7,748 nt of DNA from an uncultured Clostridia bacterium (lineage in GTDB: Bacteria > Bacillota > Clostridia > Oscillospirales > Ruminococcaceae): contig CAMNDR010000034.1 in NCBI GenBank assembly GCA_946535685.1, positions 1 through 7,748 of the forward strand. Reading direction: 5' to 3'. Both the position numbers and the translations under genes were made by a program. This document shows positions 1-6,216 of this stretch, in pieces. The notes under the pieces are model-generated. The model was not told where the DNA came from and did not search any database. It saw only the letters and a list, made by a program, of their open reading frames with translations. Every line of letters begins with the position of its first letter. Position 1 is the first letter of the stretch.

Positions 1-920
1 GTCAGCTCCGGGAGATTGGAGAAATCCAGCTCCGGATCCACGCCCTGGGAGAACATGTTCAGCGCCAGCGTCACGATATCCACATTGCCGGTGCGCTCGC
101 CGTTGCCGAAGAGCGTGCCCTCGATGCGGTCGCCGCCTGCAAGCAGACCCATCTCGCTGTCAGCGATCGCACAGCCTCTGTCGTTGTGCGGATGCAGCGA
201 AATGATGACGTTCTCACGGCTGTTCAGATGGTCGCACATATACTCGATCTGGTTCGCATAGACATGCGGCATGGAATGGGAAACCGTTACCGGCAGGTTG
301 ATGATGACCTTATCCTCCGGCGTCGGCTGCCAGATGCCGAGCACCGCATTGCAGATCTCGGCGGCAAATTCCGGCTCGGTGCCGGTGAAGCTCTCCGGCG
401 AATATTCAAAGCGGAAATTGCCCGGCGTCTTCTCGCGGTACTCCTTGCAGAGCTTGGCGCCAAAGACAGCGATGTCGATGATCTCCTGCTTCGAGCGGCG
501 GAACACCTGCTCACGCTGTGCGAGCGAGGTGGAATTATACAGATGCACGATGGCATTCTTGCAGCCCTTGAGCGCCTCGAAGGTCTTGGCGATGATGTGC
601 TCACGGGACTGGGTGAGCACCTGGATGGTCACGTCATCCGGGATGAGATTCTGCTCGATCAGCGCACGGCAGAATTCATACTCTGTCTCGGACGCTGCCG
701 GGAAGCCGACCTCAATCTCCTTGAAGCCAACCTTCACGAGCAGCTTGAAGAATTCGAGCTTTTCCTCCAGGCTCATCGGGATGATGAGCGCCTGGTTGCC
801 GTCTCTCAGATCCACGCTGCACCAGATAGGTGCCTTGTCGATGTAGGACTTCTTTGCCCAGCGCATCGGTGGATTTTCAACATCAAAATACTGTCTTGTG
901 TACTTCTGGTAATTTTTCAT
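1..920 (-). CDS. leuA: 2-isopropylmalate synthase (yeast/Corynebacterium-type LeuA), N-terminal 306 codons, cut by window edge
   Basis: Catalyses the first committed step of leucine biosynthesis in the cytoplasm: acetyl-CoA plus 2-oxoisovalerate gives 2-isopropylmalate. My reverse-strand translation begins [20 protein letters not shown] and stays open to the left edge, so the C-terminal part, including the leucine-binding regulatory domain, is outside the window. DRE-TIM barrel landmarks are visible: [11 protein letters not shown] at residues 36-46 with the R39-D40 pair (catalytic Arg, metal-binding Asp), the metal ligands H243 and H245 in HPHNDRGC, and [10 protein letters not shown] at 272-281. 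The long N-terminal extension before the barrel and the [11 protein letters not shown] form (rather than DTTLRDGEQ) indicate the type-2 enzyme, usually about 550-600 residues. The ATG at 918-920 lies 11 bases after a purine-rich GGAAAGGCGG. A leucine T-box leader precedes it, which independently supports the assignment. Confidence 0.95.
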   Translation of the reverse strand, partial: MKNYQKYTRQYFDVENPPMRWAKKSYIDKAPIWCSVDLRDGNQALIIPMSLEEKLEFFKLLVKVGFKEIEVGFPAASETEYEFCRALIEQNLIPDDVTIQVLTQSREHIIAKTFEALKGCKNAIVHLYNSTSLAQREQVFRRSKQEIIDIAVFGAKLCKEYREKTPGNFRFEYSPESFTGTEPEFAAEICNAVLGIWQPTPEDKVIINLPVTVSHSMPHVYANQIEYMCDHLNSRENVIISLHPHNDRGCAIADSEMGLLAGGDRIEGTLFGNGERTGNVDIVTLALNMFSQGVDPELDFSNLPEL

Positions 921-961
921 AGTAACGACCGCCTTTCCAATTATGATAGGATTTCCGGCAT

Positions 962-999
962 AAAAAAATAACTCTTTCATGCCGGCCGACACAAAAGAG
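962..999 (-). terminator. T-box attenuator (rho-independent terminator hairpin)
   Basis: On the minus strand CTCTTTTGTG (990-999) pairs with CATGAAAGAG (972-981) in a 10-bp stem with two G-U pairs and an 8-base loop, followed at once by TTATTTTTTT (962-971). It lies just downstream of the T-box motif and 42 bases before the leuA start, the expected place for the leader terminator. Part of its 3' arm can instead form a competing hairpin CCGGCAT/ATGCCGG (955-961 with 979-985) that places the T tract in its loop. Confidence 0.7.
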
Positions 1000-1241
1000 A
1001 CGAGACGTAAGATCCCGTGGTACCACTCTTCTTGACGCAAAAGCGCCCACTCACGCCAGCCTGCAAAGCACACAGATTGGCCGTCTCTGTAACGGGAGGA
1101 CCCGGGCGCACCTACTGGAAGCCGTTCAGCACACCTGCTCAGGGAGGAGCTATTTCACAGGTCCGACACTGCCTCACACCGACCGGCAGCTCTCTGAAAT
1201 CAGATGCTGTGCTTTATTTCCCTTCACTGCATTTAGGATAT
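962..1241 (-). promoter_or_regulatory. T-box riboswitch, leucine-specific (leuA leader)
   Basis: A 5' leader between the leuA promoter and start codon with T-box hallmarks. The T-box sequence AAGAGTGGTACCACGGGATC is at 1011-1030. Its TGGT would pair with the ACCA 3' end of uncharged tRNA, matching the A73 discriminator of tRNA-Leu. The Stem I base pairs an AGCA(CA) near 1210 with TG(TG)CT near 1132, continued by CATCTG/CAGGTG. The loop side reads TAGCTCCTCCCTGAGC, and the CTC triplet at 1147-1149 (a leucine codon, 4 bases before the CTGAGC K-turn-like element) is my choice of specifier. A small hairpin GGCGC-TTTT-GCGTC fits Stem III. Known T-boxes bind uncharged tRNA, stabilise an antiterminator and allow transcription, so leuA should be induced by leucine starvation. 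The specifier choice and exact ends are inference; the T-box identity is strong. Confidence 0.9.
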
Positions 1242-1247
1242 AACAAT

Positions 1248-1276
1248 AGTATACTCCATTTTGTAGGATTTGTCAA
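1248..1276 (-). promoter_or_regulatory. leuA T-box promoter (sigma-A type)
   Basis: The minus strand has a perfect -35 TTGACA (1271-1276), a 17-base spacer and -10 TATACT (1248-1253). Transcription should begin near 1241, giving a leader of about 320 bases before the leuA ATG, which is ample for the T-box. Confidence 0.88.
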
Positions 1277-1385
1277 GTCTTTTTTTAGGGAAGTGCTGAT
1301 TTATTTTTAAGGCAACACCGCACAGAGCTGGTGGTGCAGATGCGCAGCCAGATTTTTCGTCAGATTGTATAGAAATGACGCCGCT

Positions 1386-1430
1386 GGGCTGCCGCCCCGA
1401 ACCCTGCAAATCGCTTTTTGACAGACTGAA
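1386..1430 (-). repeat. Dispersed intergenic repeat, copy 1
   Basis: Read on the minus strand, this starts TTCAGTCTGTCAAAAAGC and ends TTCGGGGCGGCAGCCC. The same ~45 bases recur at 7668-7714 on the plus strand with only three small differences (length of the A run, one G/T change, length of a T run). The end can fold as GGGC-GGCA-GCCC. The two copies lie in inverted orientation about 6.2 kb apart, both in gene-free sequence. Confidence 0.8.
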
Positions 1431-1461
1431 GGCTGCGCAGCCGTCAAGGTTACGCAGCCTT
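1429..1461. repeat. Perfect 9-bp inverted repeat
   Basis: AAGGCTGCG (1429-1437) and CGCAGCCTT (1453-1461) are exact inverted copies with a 15-base loop; the loop-proximal bases also give a GGCTGCGCAGCC palindrome. It abuts dispersed repeat copy 1 and lies about 60 bases past the GH9 stop codon. There is no T tract directly after it, so any termination role is uncertain. Confidence 0.6.
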
Positions 1462-1492
1462 ATCTTCAAATTACAATCATTCCTTTGCGAGT

Positions 1493-1513
1493 ACCCTGCT
1501 TCCGGAAGCGGGT
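1493..1513 (-). terminator. Weak terminator-like hairpin after the GH9 gene
   Basis: On the minus strand, 8 bases past the stop codon, ACCC-GCTT pairs with AAGC-(A)-GGGT around a CCGG loop, with one bulged A. No T run follows, so it is not a canonical rho-independent terminator. It may protect the 3' end or act together with the hairpin at 1429-1461. Confidence 0.35.
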
Positions 1514-1521
1514 GCTTTGTG

Positions 1522-4074
1522 TTATGCGCCCTTGACCGGCAGCGTGGCAAGCTCCACGACAGCCTTCAGGATATTCAGGGCATCGACCTCATCCGGCTTC
1601 TCCGGGTCGCTCAGGTCAACGTCCGCATTGCGCTTTGCCTGGGCAGAGAGCTTCTCGCCGACCATCAGGTTCTTGTTGAGCGCAATGACATCCACGATCG
1701 TCACCTTGCCGTCGAGCGTGACATCGCCATAGACAATGCTATCGCTGGCGGTCGGCTCATTTGCCTTTGTGGGCGGTTCCGTGGTGTCCGGGATGTTCTC
1801 TGCAGGCGTTGTGCCGTCCGGCTCGATACCGCCGATGAGCACGCCGTCCAGATAGACGCAGATGTTCTCGCACAGTTCCTCCGGCGGATCCTCTACGGCG
1901 AAGAAATCGCTCTTCTCGCCGATCTTCAGCGTCTGGTAGCTCCAGTCGTTCTTCGGATCCCAGTCGTACATCTTATACTCGTGGGTCTCCGGATCCTCCT
2001 TGCCCATGCCGAAGAAGCCGACCTCGATCTGGCACTTCTTGCCGGAATTGGCAAAGGTGCAGCCGTCCCACTTGACCTCGACATAGTAGGTGTCTTTCAT
2101 TTTGTCCCACTTGATGGGATTGCTGACCTCGCAGGTCGCACCCTTGATCTCCATTTCTGCCTGGTCAAAGAGCTTTTTGCCGTGTACGACTGTCGGATCT
2201 TCGATCTCAGAGGTGTTGATATAATATCTCACAGTGATATCCTTGGAAGGCTTCGGCACGCCGGAATACACCTTAAAGGAGATCTCCATGGCACCGGTAC
2301 CGTCTGCCACACGGGCATCATTGCCGATGGCCTCTACCCAATAGCCGGAACCGCCCTGCTCGTCTTCGCTGACCTTTTCCTCGGGCGGGAAATTGGCAGT
2401 CACGGCCATCTCATCCGTGCCGTAGTAGGCATACGCAGCAGCGCATGCGCCGACGAATGCGGCATTGTAGTCGATGGTGACCTCATTCTCTCGCCAGTCA
2501 TTGGTACTGTCGCTGTGCTTATCATCGGCATCGGGGCCGCCTGCGAGCGCACCCCAGAGGACGTGCTTCTGCTCACGGGGATCCTCCGCCATCGTCAGGC
2601 CGGATGCTGCACGGTGGTGCGGGTTCATCACGGAATAGACCGGATCATAGCCGCAGAGGAAGACTCTCTTGCCGTGTGTGCCGTTTCTGCCGGCGAGTAC
2701 GGTCTGCTTTTCATTTTCCTTGTAGGTGATGTCGTTGTCACCGAGGATATAGTCGATCTGGTGCTTGGCAAATTCGCTCCATTCGCTCGGCTTGCCGTCA
2801 TTGTGATACTTGTCATAGACAAAGCAGCACAGCGCAAATGCCGAAGCATAGCGGCAGCTTCCCCAGACGTCAATGAACACCATGTCCTGCGGGGTCGTCT
2901 TGCCCTTGTAGGTTTTCAGGATCTTGCCGACGCAGTCATCATCCCAGAAATCATCGAATACATACTCGTTCTTACCCTGCGCATCACGGATTTTCTGCAC
3001 GAGATTGAGCTCGGGGTGCTCCTGGTTGATTCTTGCCCAGAGGATGGAGGCACCGCTCCAGACGTCATTCCAGCAGTATACCCAGCCGGATGCTGCATAG
3101 TAATCGAAGATCTCATAGGCATCATCAAAGACGGAGGCATCGCCGGTTGCAAGGTACATCCATGCAGCCGCCCAGCAGTAATCATCCTCCCACTTGGACG
3201 ACCGGTAGAACTCGCTGGGGCCGTCGCCGTTGTCGGAGAGTTCCTTTTCATTGGCATTGGCGAAATCCCAGAGTGCCTTTGCATAGTCGAGGCACTGCTC
3301 GGCATACTTGGCGTCGGTGTCCTTGAAGTTGAGGTAGTTGATGGCAAGCGATGCGCAGGCAGATACCACATAGTCGGTCTGCGGCTTCTCGGCAGTCAGG
3401 AAGTATGCCGGACGCACCATTGCGTCAACTTCGGGCGCTTCCCAGTAGGCGTGGTCGATGTGACCCTCGCCGACCTGGTAGCAGAATGCAATGACCTCGC
3501 CGCTCTTGTCACGGAAGGTACACTTCATGAGATAGTCGTTGAAATGACGCAGGACAGTCTCGATGTGGTCATCCTGTCCGAGCTTTTTATAGGTATCCCG
3601 GAATTCATAATAGCCCCAGCCGAGCGTTGCAGCGGCGTAGTTTTCAGGCATACCGAATTCCACATGGTCACCGGCATCGTGCATGCCGCCGGCAACGTCG
3701 ATCGTGCCGTCGCCGTCCGGGTCAAGCACGTCCTTGTACTTGTCCATGAATGCCTGGGAAAGGTTGGTGCCGCCGCCCTCGACGGTGTTGCCGTCCCACG
3801 GAACCATCGGTACATGTGCATCATAGGTATGGCAGTCGTCACGCCACGAAAGCCGTGTATGCTCGCCGACCTCATCGCCGCACATGTTAGCGTCATAGAA
3901 ATAGATCGAGTACTGCAGCGCACGGGCATAGTCGATCTCCACGCCGGAATCCTCGACAGTCGCATCGGCGGCGGTCACGCTCTGCGGCAGTGCGGCAGCA
4001 GAAGATGCAGTGATCGCTATGGATGTGAGCAGTGCAGCGGCAGCTTTCAGGCGGGTACGGATGCTTCTTTTCAT
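1522..4074 (-). CDS. Cellulosomal endoglucanase: signal peptide, GH9, CBM3c-like module, dockerin
   Basis: An 850-residue secreted enzyme predicted to cleave beta-1,4-glucan (cellulose) and to be displayed on a cellulosome. Order: signal peptide 1-~36 (KR-rich start, hydrophobic core, AxA-type end at QSVTAA); GH9 catalytic domain ~46-555; CBM3c-like module ~577-728; Thr/Pro/Glu linker ~729-780; dockerin ~781-848. GH9 hallmarks are HDAGDHVEFG with D133 and D136 (nucleophilic-water aspartates), NPHHRAASG at 484-492, and the acid E531 in NEVTIDYNA. DPDGDGTID at 118-126 looks like a calcium loop. The GH9-CBM3c pairing is known from processive endoglucanases. Dockerin loop 1 (D784 to D795) has T786 where Asn/Asp is usual; loop 2 (D818 to D831) is two residues longer than the normal 12. 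The ATG lies 7 bases after AGGAGG (4082-4087). It appears monocistronic. Substrate range and cohesin partner cannot be told from sequence. Confidence 0.95.
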   Translation of the reverse strand: MKRSIRTRLKAAAALLTSIAITASSAAALPQSVTAADATVEDSGVEIDYARALQYSIYFYDANMCGDEVGEHTRLSWRDDCHTYDAHVPMVPWDGNTVEGGGTNLSQAFMDKYKDVLDPDGDGTIDVAGGMHDAGDHVEFGMPENYAAATLGWGYYEFRDTYKKLGQDDHIETVLRHFNDYLMKCTFRDKSGEVIAFCYQVGEGHIDHAYWEAPEVDAMVRPAYFLTAEKPQTDYVVSACASLAINYLNFKDTDAKYAEQCLDYAKALWDFANANEKELSDNGDGPSEFYRSSKWEDDYCWAAAWMYLATGDASVFDDAYEIFDYYAASGWVYCWNDVWSGASILWARINQEHPELNLVQKIRDAQGKNEYVFDDFWDDDCVGKILKTYKGKTTPQDMVFIDVWGSCRYASAFALCCFVYDKYHNDGKPSEWSEFAKHQIDYILGDNDITYKENEKQTVLAGRNGTHGKRVFLCGYDPVYSVMNPHHRAASGLTMAEDPREQKHVLWGALAGGPDADDKHSDSTNDWRENEVTIDYNAAFVGACAAAYAYYGTDEMAVTANFPPEEKVSEDEQGGSGYWVEAIGNDARVADGTGAMEISFKVYSGVPKPSKDITVRYYINTSEIEDPTVVHGKKLFDQAEMEIKGATCEVSNPIKWDKMKDTYYVEVKWDGCTFANSGKKCQIEVGFFGMGKEDPETHEYKMYDWDPKNDWSYQTLKIGEKSDFFAVEDPPEELCENICVYLDGVLIGGIEPDGTTPAENIPDTTEPPTKANEPTASDSIVYGDVTLDGKVTIVDVIALNKNLMVGEKLSAQAKRNADVDLSDPEKPDEVDALNILKAVVELATLPVKGA

Positions 4075-4108
4075 TGCTTTTCCTCCTTGTTTGCGTGATT
4101 ACGATTGT

Positions 4109-4125
4109 TGAGAGCATGTCTCTCA
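4109..4125. promoter_or_regulatory. Small inverted repeat in the GH9 5' untranslated region
   Basis: TGAGAG and CTCTCA form an exact 6-bp inverted repeat around a 5-base loop, about 15-30 bases after the predicted transcription start and upstream of the Shine-Dalgarno sequence. It could be a 5' stabilising hairpin or an operator; nothing in the sequence decides between these. Confidence 0.4.
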
Positions 4126-4145
4126 TGTCTGTTTTGTCTAACCAT

Positions 4146-4174
4146 ATCATAACACATAATTCAGTAAATGTCAA
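4146..4174 (-). promoter_or_regulatory. Promoter of the GH9 gene (sigma-A type)
   Basis: The minus strand has a perfect TTGACA (4169-4174), 17 bases, then TATGAT (4146-4151). The start of transcription should be near 4139, leaving a ~65-base untranslated leader. The surrounding ~100 bases are very AT-rich compared with the genes. A second TTGACA lies just upstream (about 4204-4209), but the matching -10 (TAGTAA) is poor. Confidence 0.87.
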
Positions 4175-4190
4175 TAGTTTTTTTACTATT
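4173..4190. promoter_or_regulatory. Inverted repeat overlapping the GH9 -35 box (candidate operator)
   Basis: AATAGT (4173-4178) and ACTATT (4185-4190) are exact inverted copies separated by six T/A pairs. The repeat overlaps the edge of the -35 hexamer, a usual place for a regulator site. It is short and lies in AT-rich DNA, so chance is a real possibility. Confidence 0.35.
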
Positions 4191-4236
4191 TGTAAATAAA
4201 ATAATTGTCAAAGCGAGGAGGAGTGCCCCTACCCCC

Positions 4237-4255
4237 GCCCCCAAGGAGGGGGGGC
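4237..4255. repeat. GC-rich hairpin element in AT-rich intergenic DNA
   Basis: A run of C (GCCCCC, 4237-4242) is followed by AAGGA and a run of G ending at 4255, and can form a 5-6 bp G-C hairpin. It sits between the end of the 93-residue gene and the GH9 promoter. It could end transcription of the former, but no T tract follows it on the minus strand. The C- and G-rich character resembles the tail of the repeat at the right end of the window. Confidence 0.4.
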
Positions 4256-4268
4256 TCCGGGACATTTG

Positions 4269-4550
4269 TTATTGTGCCTTATAAATGGTATCACCGACCT
4301 GCACGCCGCAGAAATCCGAGATGTCGATCAGCTCCCGGAACTCGATGCAGGACATAGAGCCGCTGCCGTCAGGCGCAGTGCAGTACCAGCCGCCGCCCGG
4401 CTCCAGACCGTGCAGCAGGGTGCTGTCATGATCGACCAGCAGAGGAATGCCGGTTTTCCTCAGCAGCCGGATGCCATAGCGCTCCCGGATGGCCGCAAGC
4501 GCCTGCTCATCTCCTGCCATGCACAGGGAAATGATCTGTTCGTCGTCCAT
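4269..4550 (-). CDS. Hypothetical 93-residue protein with a sigma-region-2.1-like N-terminus
   Basis: I do not recognise the whole protein. The ATG at 4548-4550 lies 5 bases after AGGAGG, which supports real translation. Residues 1-~30 (MDDEQIISLCMAGDEQALAA, then a RERYG-R-LLR pattern) closely resemble the first helices of ECF sigma factors (the pattern DExLI..... AGDExAL..L..RYG). The rest of a sigma factor is absent: neither -10-recognition nor region 4 sequence follows, and the other two frames downstream do not restore it. Residues ~31-93 form a compact segment with HGLEPGGGWYCTAPDG, three Cys and a final VGDTIYKAQ. No signal peptide or membrane segment is seen. It lies after the histidine-phosphatase terminator, so it needs its own promoter, which I could not identify between 4551 and 4619. 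It may be a sigma-gene remnant fused to new sequence, or an unrelated small protein. Confidence 0.7.
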   Translation of the reverse strand: MDDEQIISLCMAGDEQALAAIRERYGIRLLRKTGIPLLVDHDSTLLHGLEPGGGWYCTAPDGSGSMSCIEFRELIDISDFCGVQVGDTIYKAQ

Positions 4551-4619
4551 GATGCCCTCCTTTCCGGAACATTCCTCACCCTCTTAGTGGGAAAATGCGG
4601 CTGCGAGGTTACAGTGCGC

Positions 4620-4647
4620 AAAAAATGCCCTGCCATACCGGCAGGGC
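4620..4647 (-). terminator. Rho-independent terminator of the phosphatase operon
   Basis: On the minus strand GCCCTGCC (4640-4647) pairs perfectly with GGCAGGGC (4627-4634) around a 5-base loop, followed by ATTTTTTG (T run at 4620-4625). It begins 8 bases after the histidine-phosphatase stop codon. It separates that operon from the 93-residue gene downstream. Confidence 0.93.
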
Positions 4648-4655
4648 GCTTTGTG

Positions 4656-5348
4656 TTATTTATCAAAATGCAGCCGTTCCTCCCTGACCTCACCGAGGTG
4701 CGTCATGTCATTGAACAGCTCCAGTCTTGGGATGACGAGGCGGCCGTGCTGCGGTGCAAAGTCGATGACGGAGACTGAGCAGACACCATAGGGCATCGTC
4801 GTCAGGACAAACGGGAACGACAGCCCCAGCACATGCGCAAACATGACAGCACCCGATCCGCCGTGGGCAAAGAGGGCGATGGTGTCCTCGCAGGGCTTCT
4901 TCGCTTCATAGAGCATGCCCTTCCGGATCAGCCCGAATTCCTCCAGAAATGCGTCAAATCCCGCTGCGACCCGATCGTAGTACCCAAGGCAGATGTTGTC
5001 CCGGAAATACGGATGCTCCCGCCATTCCGGCGCTGCTTCCGCAGAGCTTTCCGTCAGGAACCGGAAGCCGAGTGTCCACGGATGCCCGCCGAAAGGAACT
5101 GTTTCAGCCCCCGGCACTGTCCCCCAGTCAATTTCGTGCATGAAATCGAGCGGCTCGATCGCCAGCCCGTGCAGCGCTGCGGTGAAGGATGCAGTCTCTC
5201 TGGTGCGCCCCATCGGGGAGGCGAAGATCCTGCGGATAGGCTCCTCCTGCAGGCGCTGTGCGGTATGCTCTGCCTGTGTTCTGCCAAGCGGCGTCAGGCA
5301 GTCATTCTTATAATCCGGATCGCCGTGCCGGATGAAGATCAATCTCAT
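4656..5348 (-). CDS. Histidine phosphatase family protein (phosphoglycerate-mutase-like)
   Basis: A 230-residue cytoplasmic protein of the histidine phosphatase superfamily, which forms a phosphohistidine intermediate to hydrolyse or transfer phosphate. The signature FIRHGDPDY at 5-13 carries the nucleophile H8 with R7. SPMGRTRETA at 44-53 is the usual second phosphate-pocket motif, and AHGG at 161-164 supplies the second catalytic His, H162. E72 in MHEIDWG is a candidate acid. Length fits the small single-domain members. Substrate is not predictable: relatives include mutases, cobalamin-pathway phosphatases and broad-specificity phosphatases, and no cobalamin genes are nearby. The start ATG is preceded by AAGGAG (5355-5360) with 6-base spacing. 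That Shine-Dalgarno overlaps the TAA of the upstream metallophosphoesterase gene, suggesting translational coupling in one operon. Confidence 0.9.
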   Translation of the reverse strand: MRLIFIRHGDPDYKNDCLTPLGRTQAEHTAQRLQEEPIRRIFASPMGRTRETASFTAALHGLAIEPLDFMHEIDWGTVPGAETVPFGGHPWTLGFRFLTESSAEAAPEWREHPYFRDNICLGYYDRVAAGFDAFLEEFGLIRKGMLYEAKKPCEDTIALFAHGGSGAVMFAHVLGLSFPFVLTTMPYGVCSVSVIDFAPQHGRLVIPRLELFNDMTHLGEVREERLHFDK

Positions 5349-5358
5349 GATGCACTCC

Positions 5359-6048
5359 TTATCCGTGGATCTCCGTGTTTTTCACCGTCACCGGCAGCAC
5401 CTTGTCAAAGACGGCGTAGAACTTTACGGGGATGTATTTGTTGATATGGCACTTGCCGAAGAACCACTTCCGGTAGATGCACGCACGGATCATATCCTCG
5501 AAAAATGCATGCACTTCAAGGCGCTCACCGGGATCCACGCCCAGGCAGTCCTTGAGGGAAGCGGGCGGCTCGTGCGTGATGACATAATCCACCTTGTTAC
5601 CGACCTCGGAGAGCCTGTGGATCGCCGCAGCGATTTCCTGCCGGGTGGGGCGCTCCTCACGCCACCAGGTCTCTTTTTCCGTGCGGAATTCCGCATCCTG
5701 GCTGTGTCCGCCGCCGAATGCAAAATAGGTGTGCTCCTCGATCGTATAGATCTGCCCGCGTTTCAGATGTACGATATTATGGGCGATCTTATGCACCGGC
5801 GCACCGTTCCACGCCTCGGTCGGGAACTTGGCGAGCAGGTCGAAATTTTCATGGCAGCCGTCCACAAATGCGACTGTATAGGGCAGCGCAGCGATTTTCT
5901 TTAACGTTGCCCGCTCCTTGCGGCTCCCGTCCCAGATAAAGCCGAAGTCACCGCACACAAGCAGCGTATCGCCCTCTCTGAGCCGGCGCAGCTCCTTGGA
6001 TTTGAAGCGCTCCCATTCGCCGTGCAGATCGCTTGTCACATAGACCAC
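5359..6048 (-). CDS. Calcineurin-like metallophosphoesterase, GTG start
   Basis: A 229-residue dinuclear-metal phosphoesterase. Numbering from the chosen start: D7 and H9 in VTSDLHG, D34 in GDFGF, the DGCHEN motif at 63-68 (variant of GNHE, with H66), GGGHSQ at 112-117, H159 in THEPP, and the final GKCHIN motif with H201. All five metal-site blocks of the family are present in order. I chose GTG 6046-6048 because AAAGGAGG lies 7 bases upstream and the conserved YVTSDLHG starts right after it. An open frame extends a further 48 codons to an ATG at 6192, but that would cross the promoter and has no family similarity. First gene of an operon with the histidine phosphatase, transcribed from the promoter at 6085-6114. 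The substrate is unknown; relatives act on phosphodiesters, nucleotides or phosphoproteins. Confidence 0.92.
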   Translation of the reverse strand: MVYVTSDLHGEWERFKSKELRRLREGDTLLVCGDFGFIWDGSRKERATLKKIAALPYTVAFVDGCHENFDLLAKFPTEAWNGAPVHKIAHNIVHLKRGQIYTIEEHTYFAFGGGHSQDAEFRTEKETWWREERPTRQEIAAAIHRLSEVGNKVDYVITHEPPASLKDCLGVDPGERLEVHAFFEDMIRACIYRKWFFGKCHINKYIPVKFYAVFDKVLPVTVKNTEIHG

Positions 6049-6084
6049 TGTGATGCCTCCTTTATTCCGTGATATACTGGTCTT

Positions 6085-6114
6085 ATTATACCATGGGAAG
6101 GGGGATCCTGTCAA
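6085..6114 (-). promoter_or_regulatory. Promoter of the metallophosphoesterase-histidine phosphatase operon
   Basis: The minus strand has a perfect TTGACA (6109-6114), an 18-base spacer and a perfect TATAAT (6085-6090). The start of transcription near 6078 would give a ~30-base leader before the GTG, which rules against the longer open frame beginning at 6192. Confidence 0.9.
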
Positions 6115-6152
6115 GCATCGGGAGAAACTCTGCGAAAAATGTCTTCGACTGC

Positions 6153-6181
6153 TTGCAAAAGCTGTCGGAATATGGTATAAT
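6153..6181 (+). promoter_or_regulatory. Promoter of the NYN-pyrE unit
   Basis: TTGCAA (6153-6158), a 17-base spacer and a perfect TATAAT (6176-6181, with TG one base before the -10 as in an extended -10). Transcription should begin near 6188, about 29 bases before the GTG start. It is divergent from the promoter at 6085-6114, with only about 38 bases between the two -35 boxes. Confidence 0.85.
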
Positions 6182-6216
6182 GAAAAGGACATCTATGCAG
6201 ATGGGAGGATACGGAT

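Larger units (their letters stand above)
1282..1521. other. Noncoding interval between the leuA promoter and the end of the GH9 gene
   Basis: No gene is supported here on either strand. Open frames crossing it have no good ribosome binding site and are mostly shadows or translations of repeat sequence. It contains an AT-rich strip beside the leuA promoter, one copy of a dispersed repeat (1386-1430), and two hairpins downstream of the GH9 stop (1429-1461 and 1493-1513). The stretch around 1310-1380 reads like Ruminococcus intergenic repeat sequence to me, but that is an impression I cannot verify. Confidence 0.6.

Noticed and set aside
186..971. A 261-codon plus-strand open frame
   Set aside because: It is antisense to leuA, whose catalytic motifs are intact on the minus strand.
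1233..1550. A 105-codon minus-strand open frame across the intergenic region
   Set aside because: It overlaps the leuA promoter and the dispersed repeat, has no good ribosome binding site, and its product looks like translated intergenic repeat.
1375..4098. A 907-codon open frame on the plus strand, longer than the GH9 gene opposite it
   Set aside because: It is the exact antisense of the GH9 gene and its product has no recognisable domain. Its length follows from high GC and biased third positions in the real gene. No Shine-Dalgarno or promoter was found for it.
4266..4778. A 170-codon plus-strand open frame
   Set aside because: It is antisense to the 93-residue gene, the terminator and the end of the histidine phosphatase gene, and has no family features.
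6049..6192. N-terminal extension of the metallophosphoesterase to an ATG at 6192
   Set aside because: It would include the promoter at 6085-6114, so it would not be in the mRNA; the GTG at 6048 has an excellent Shine-Dalgarno and abuts the conserved domain start.
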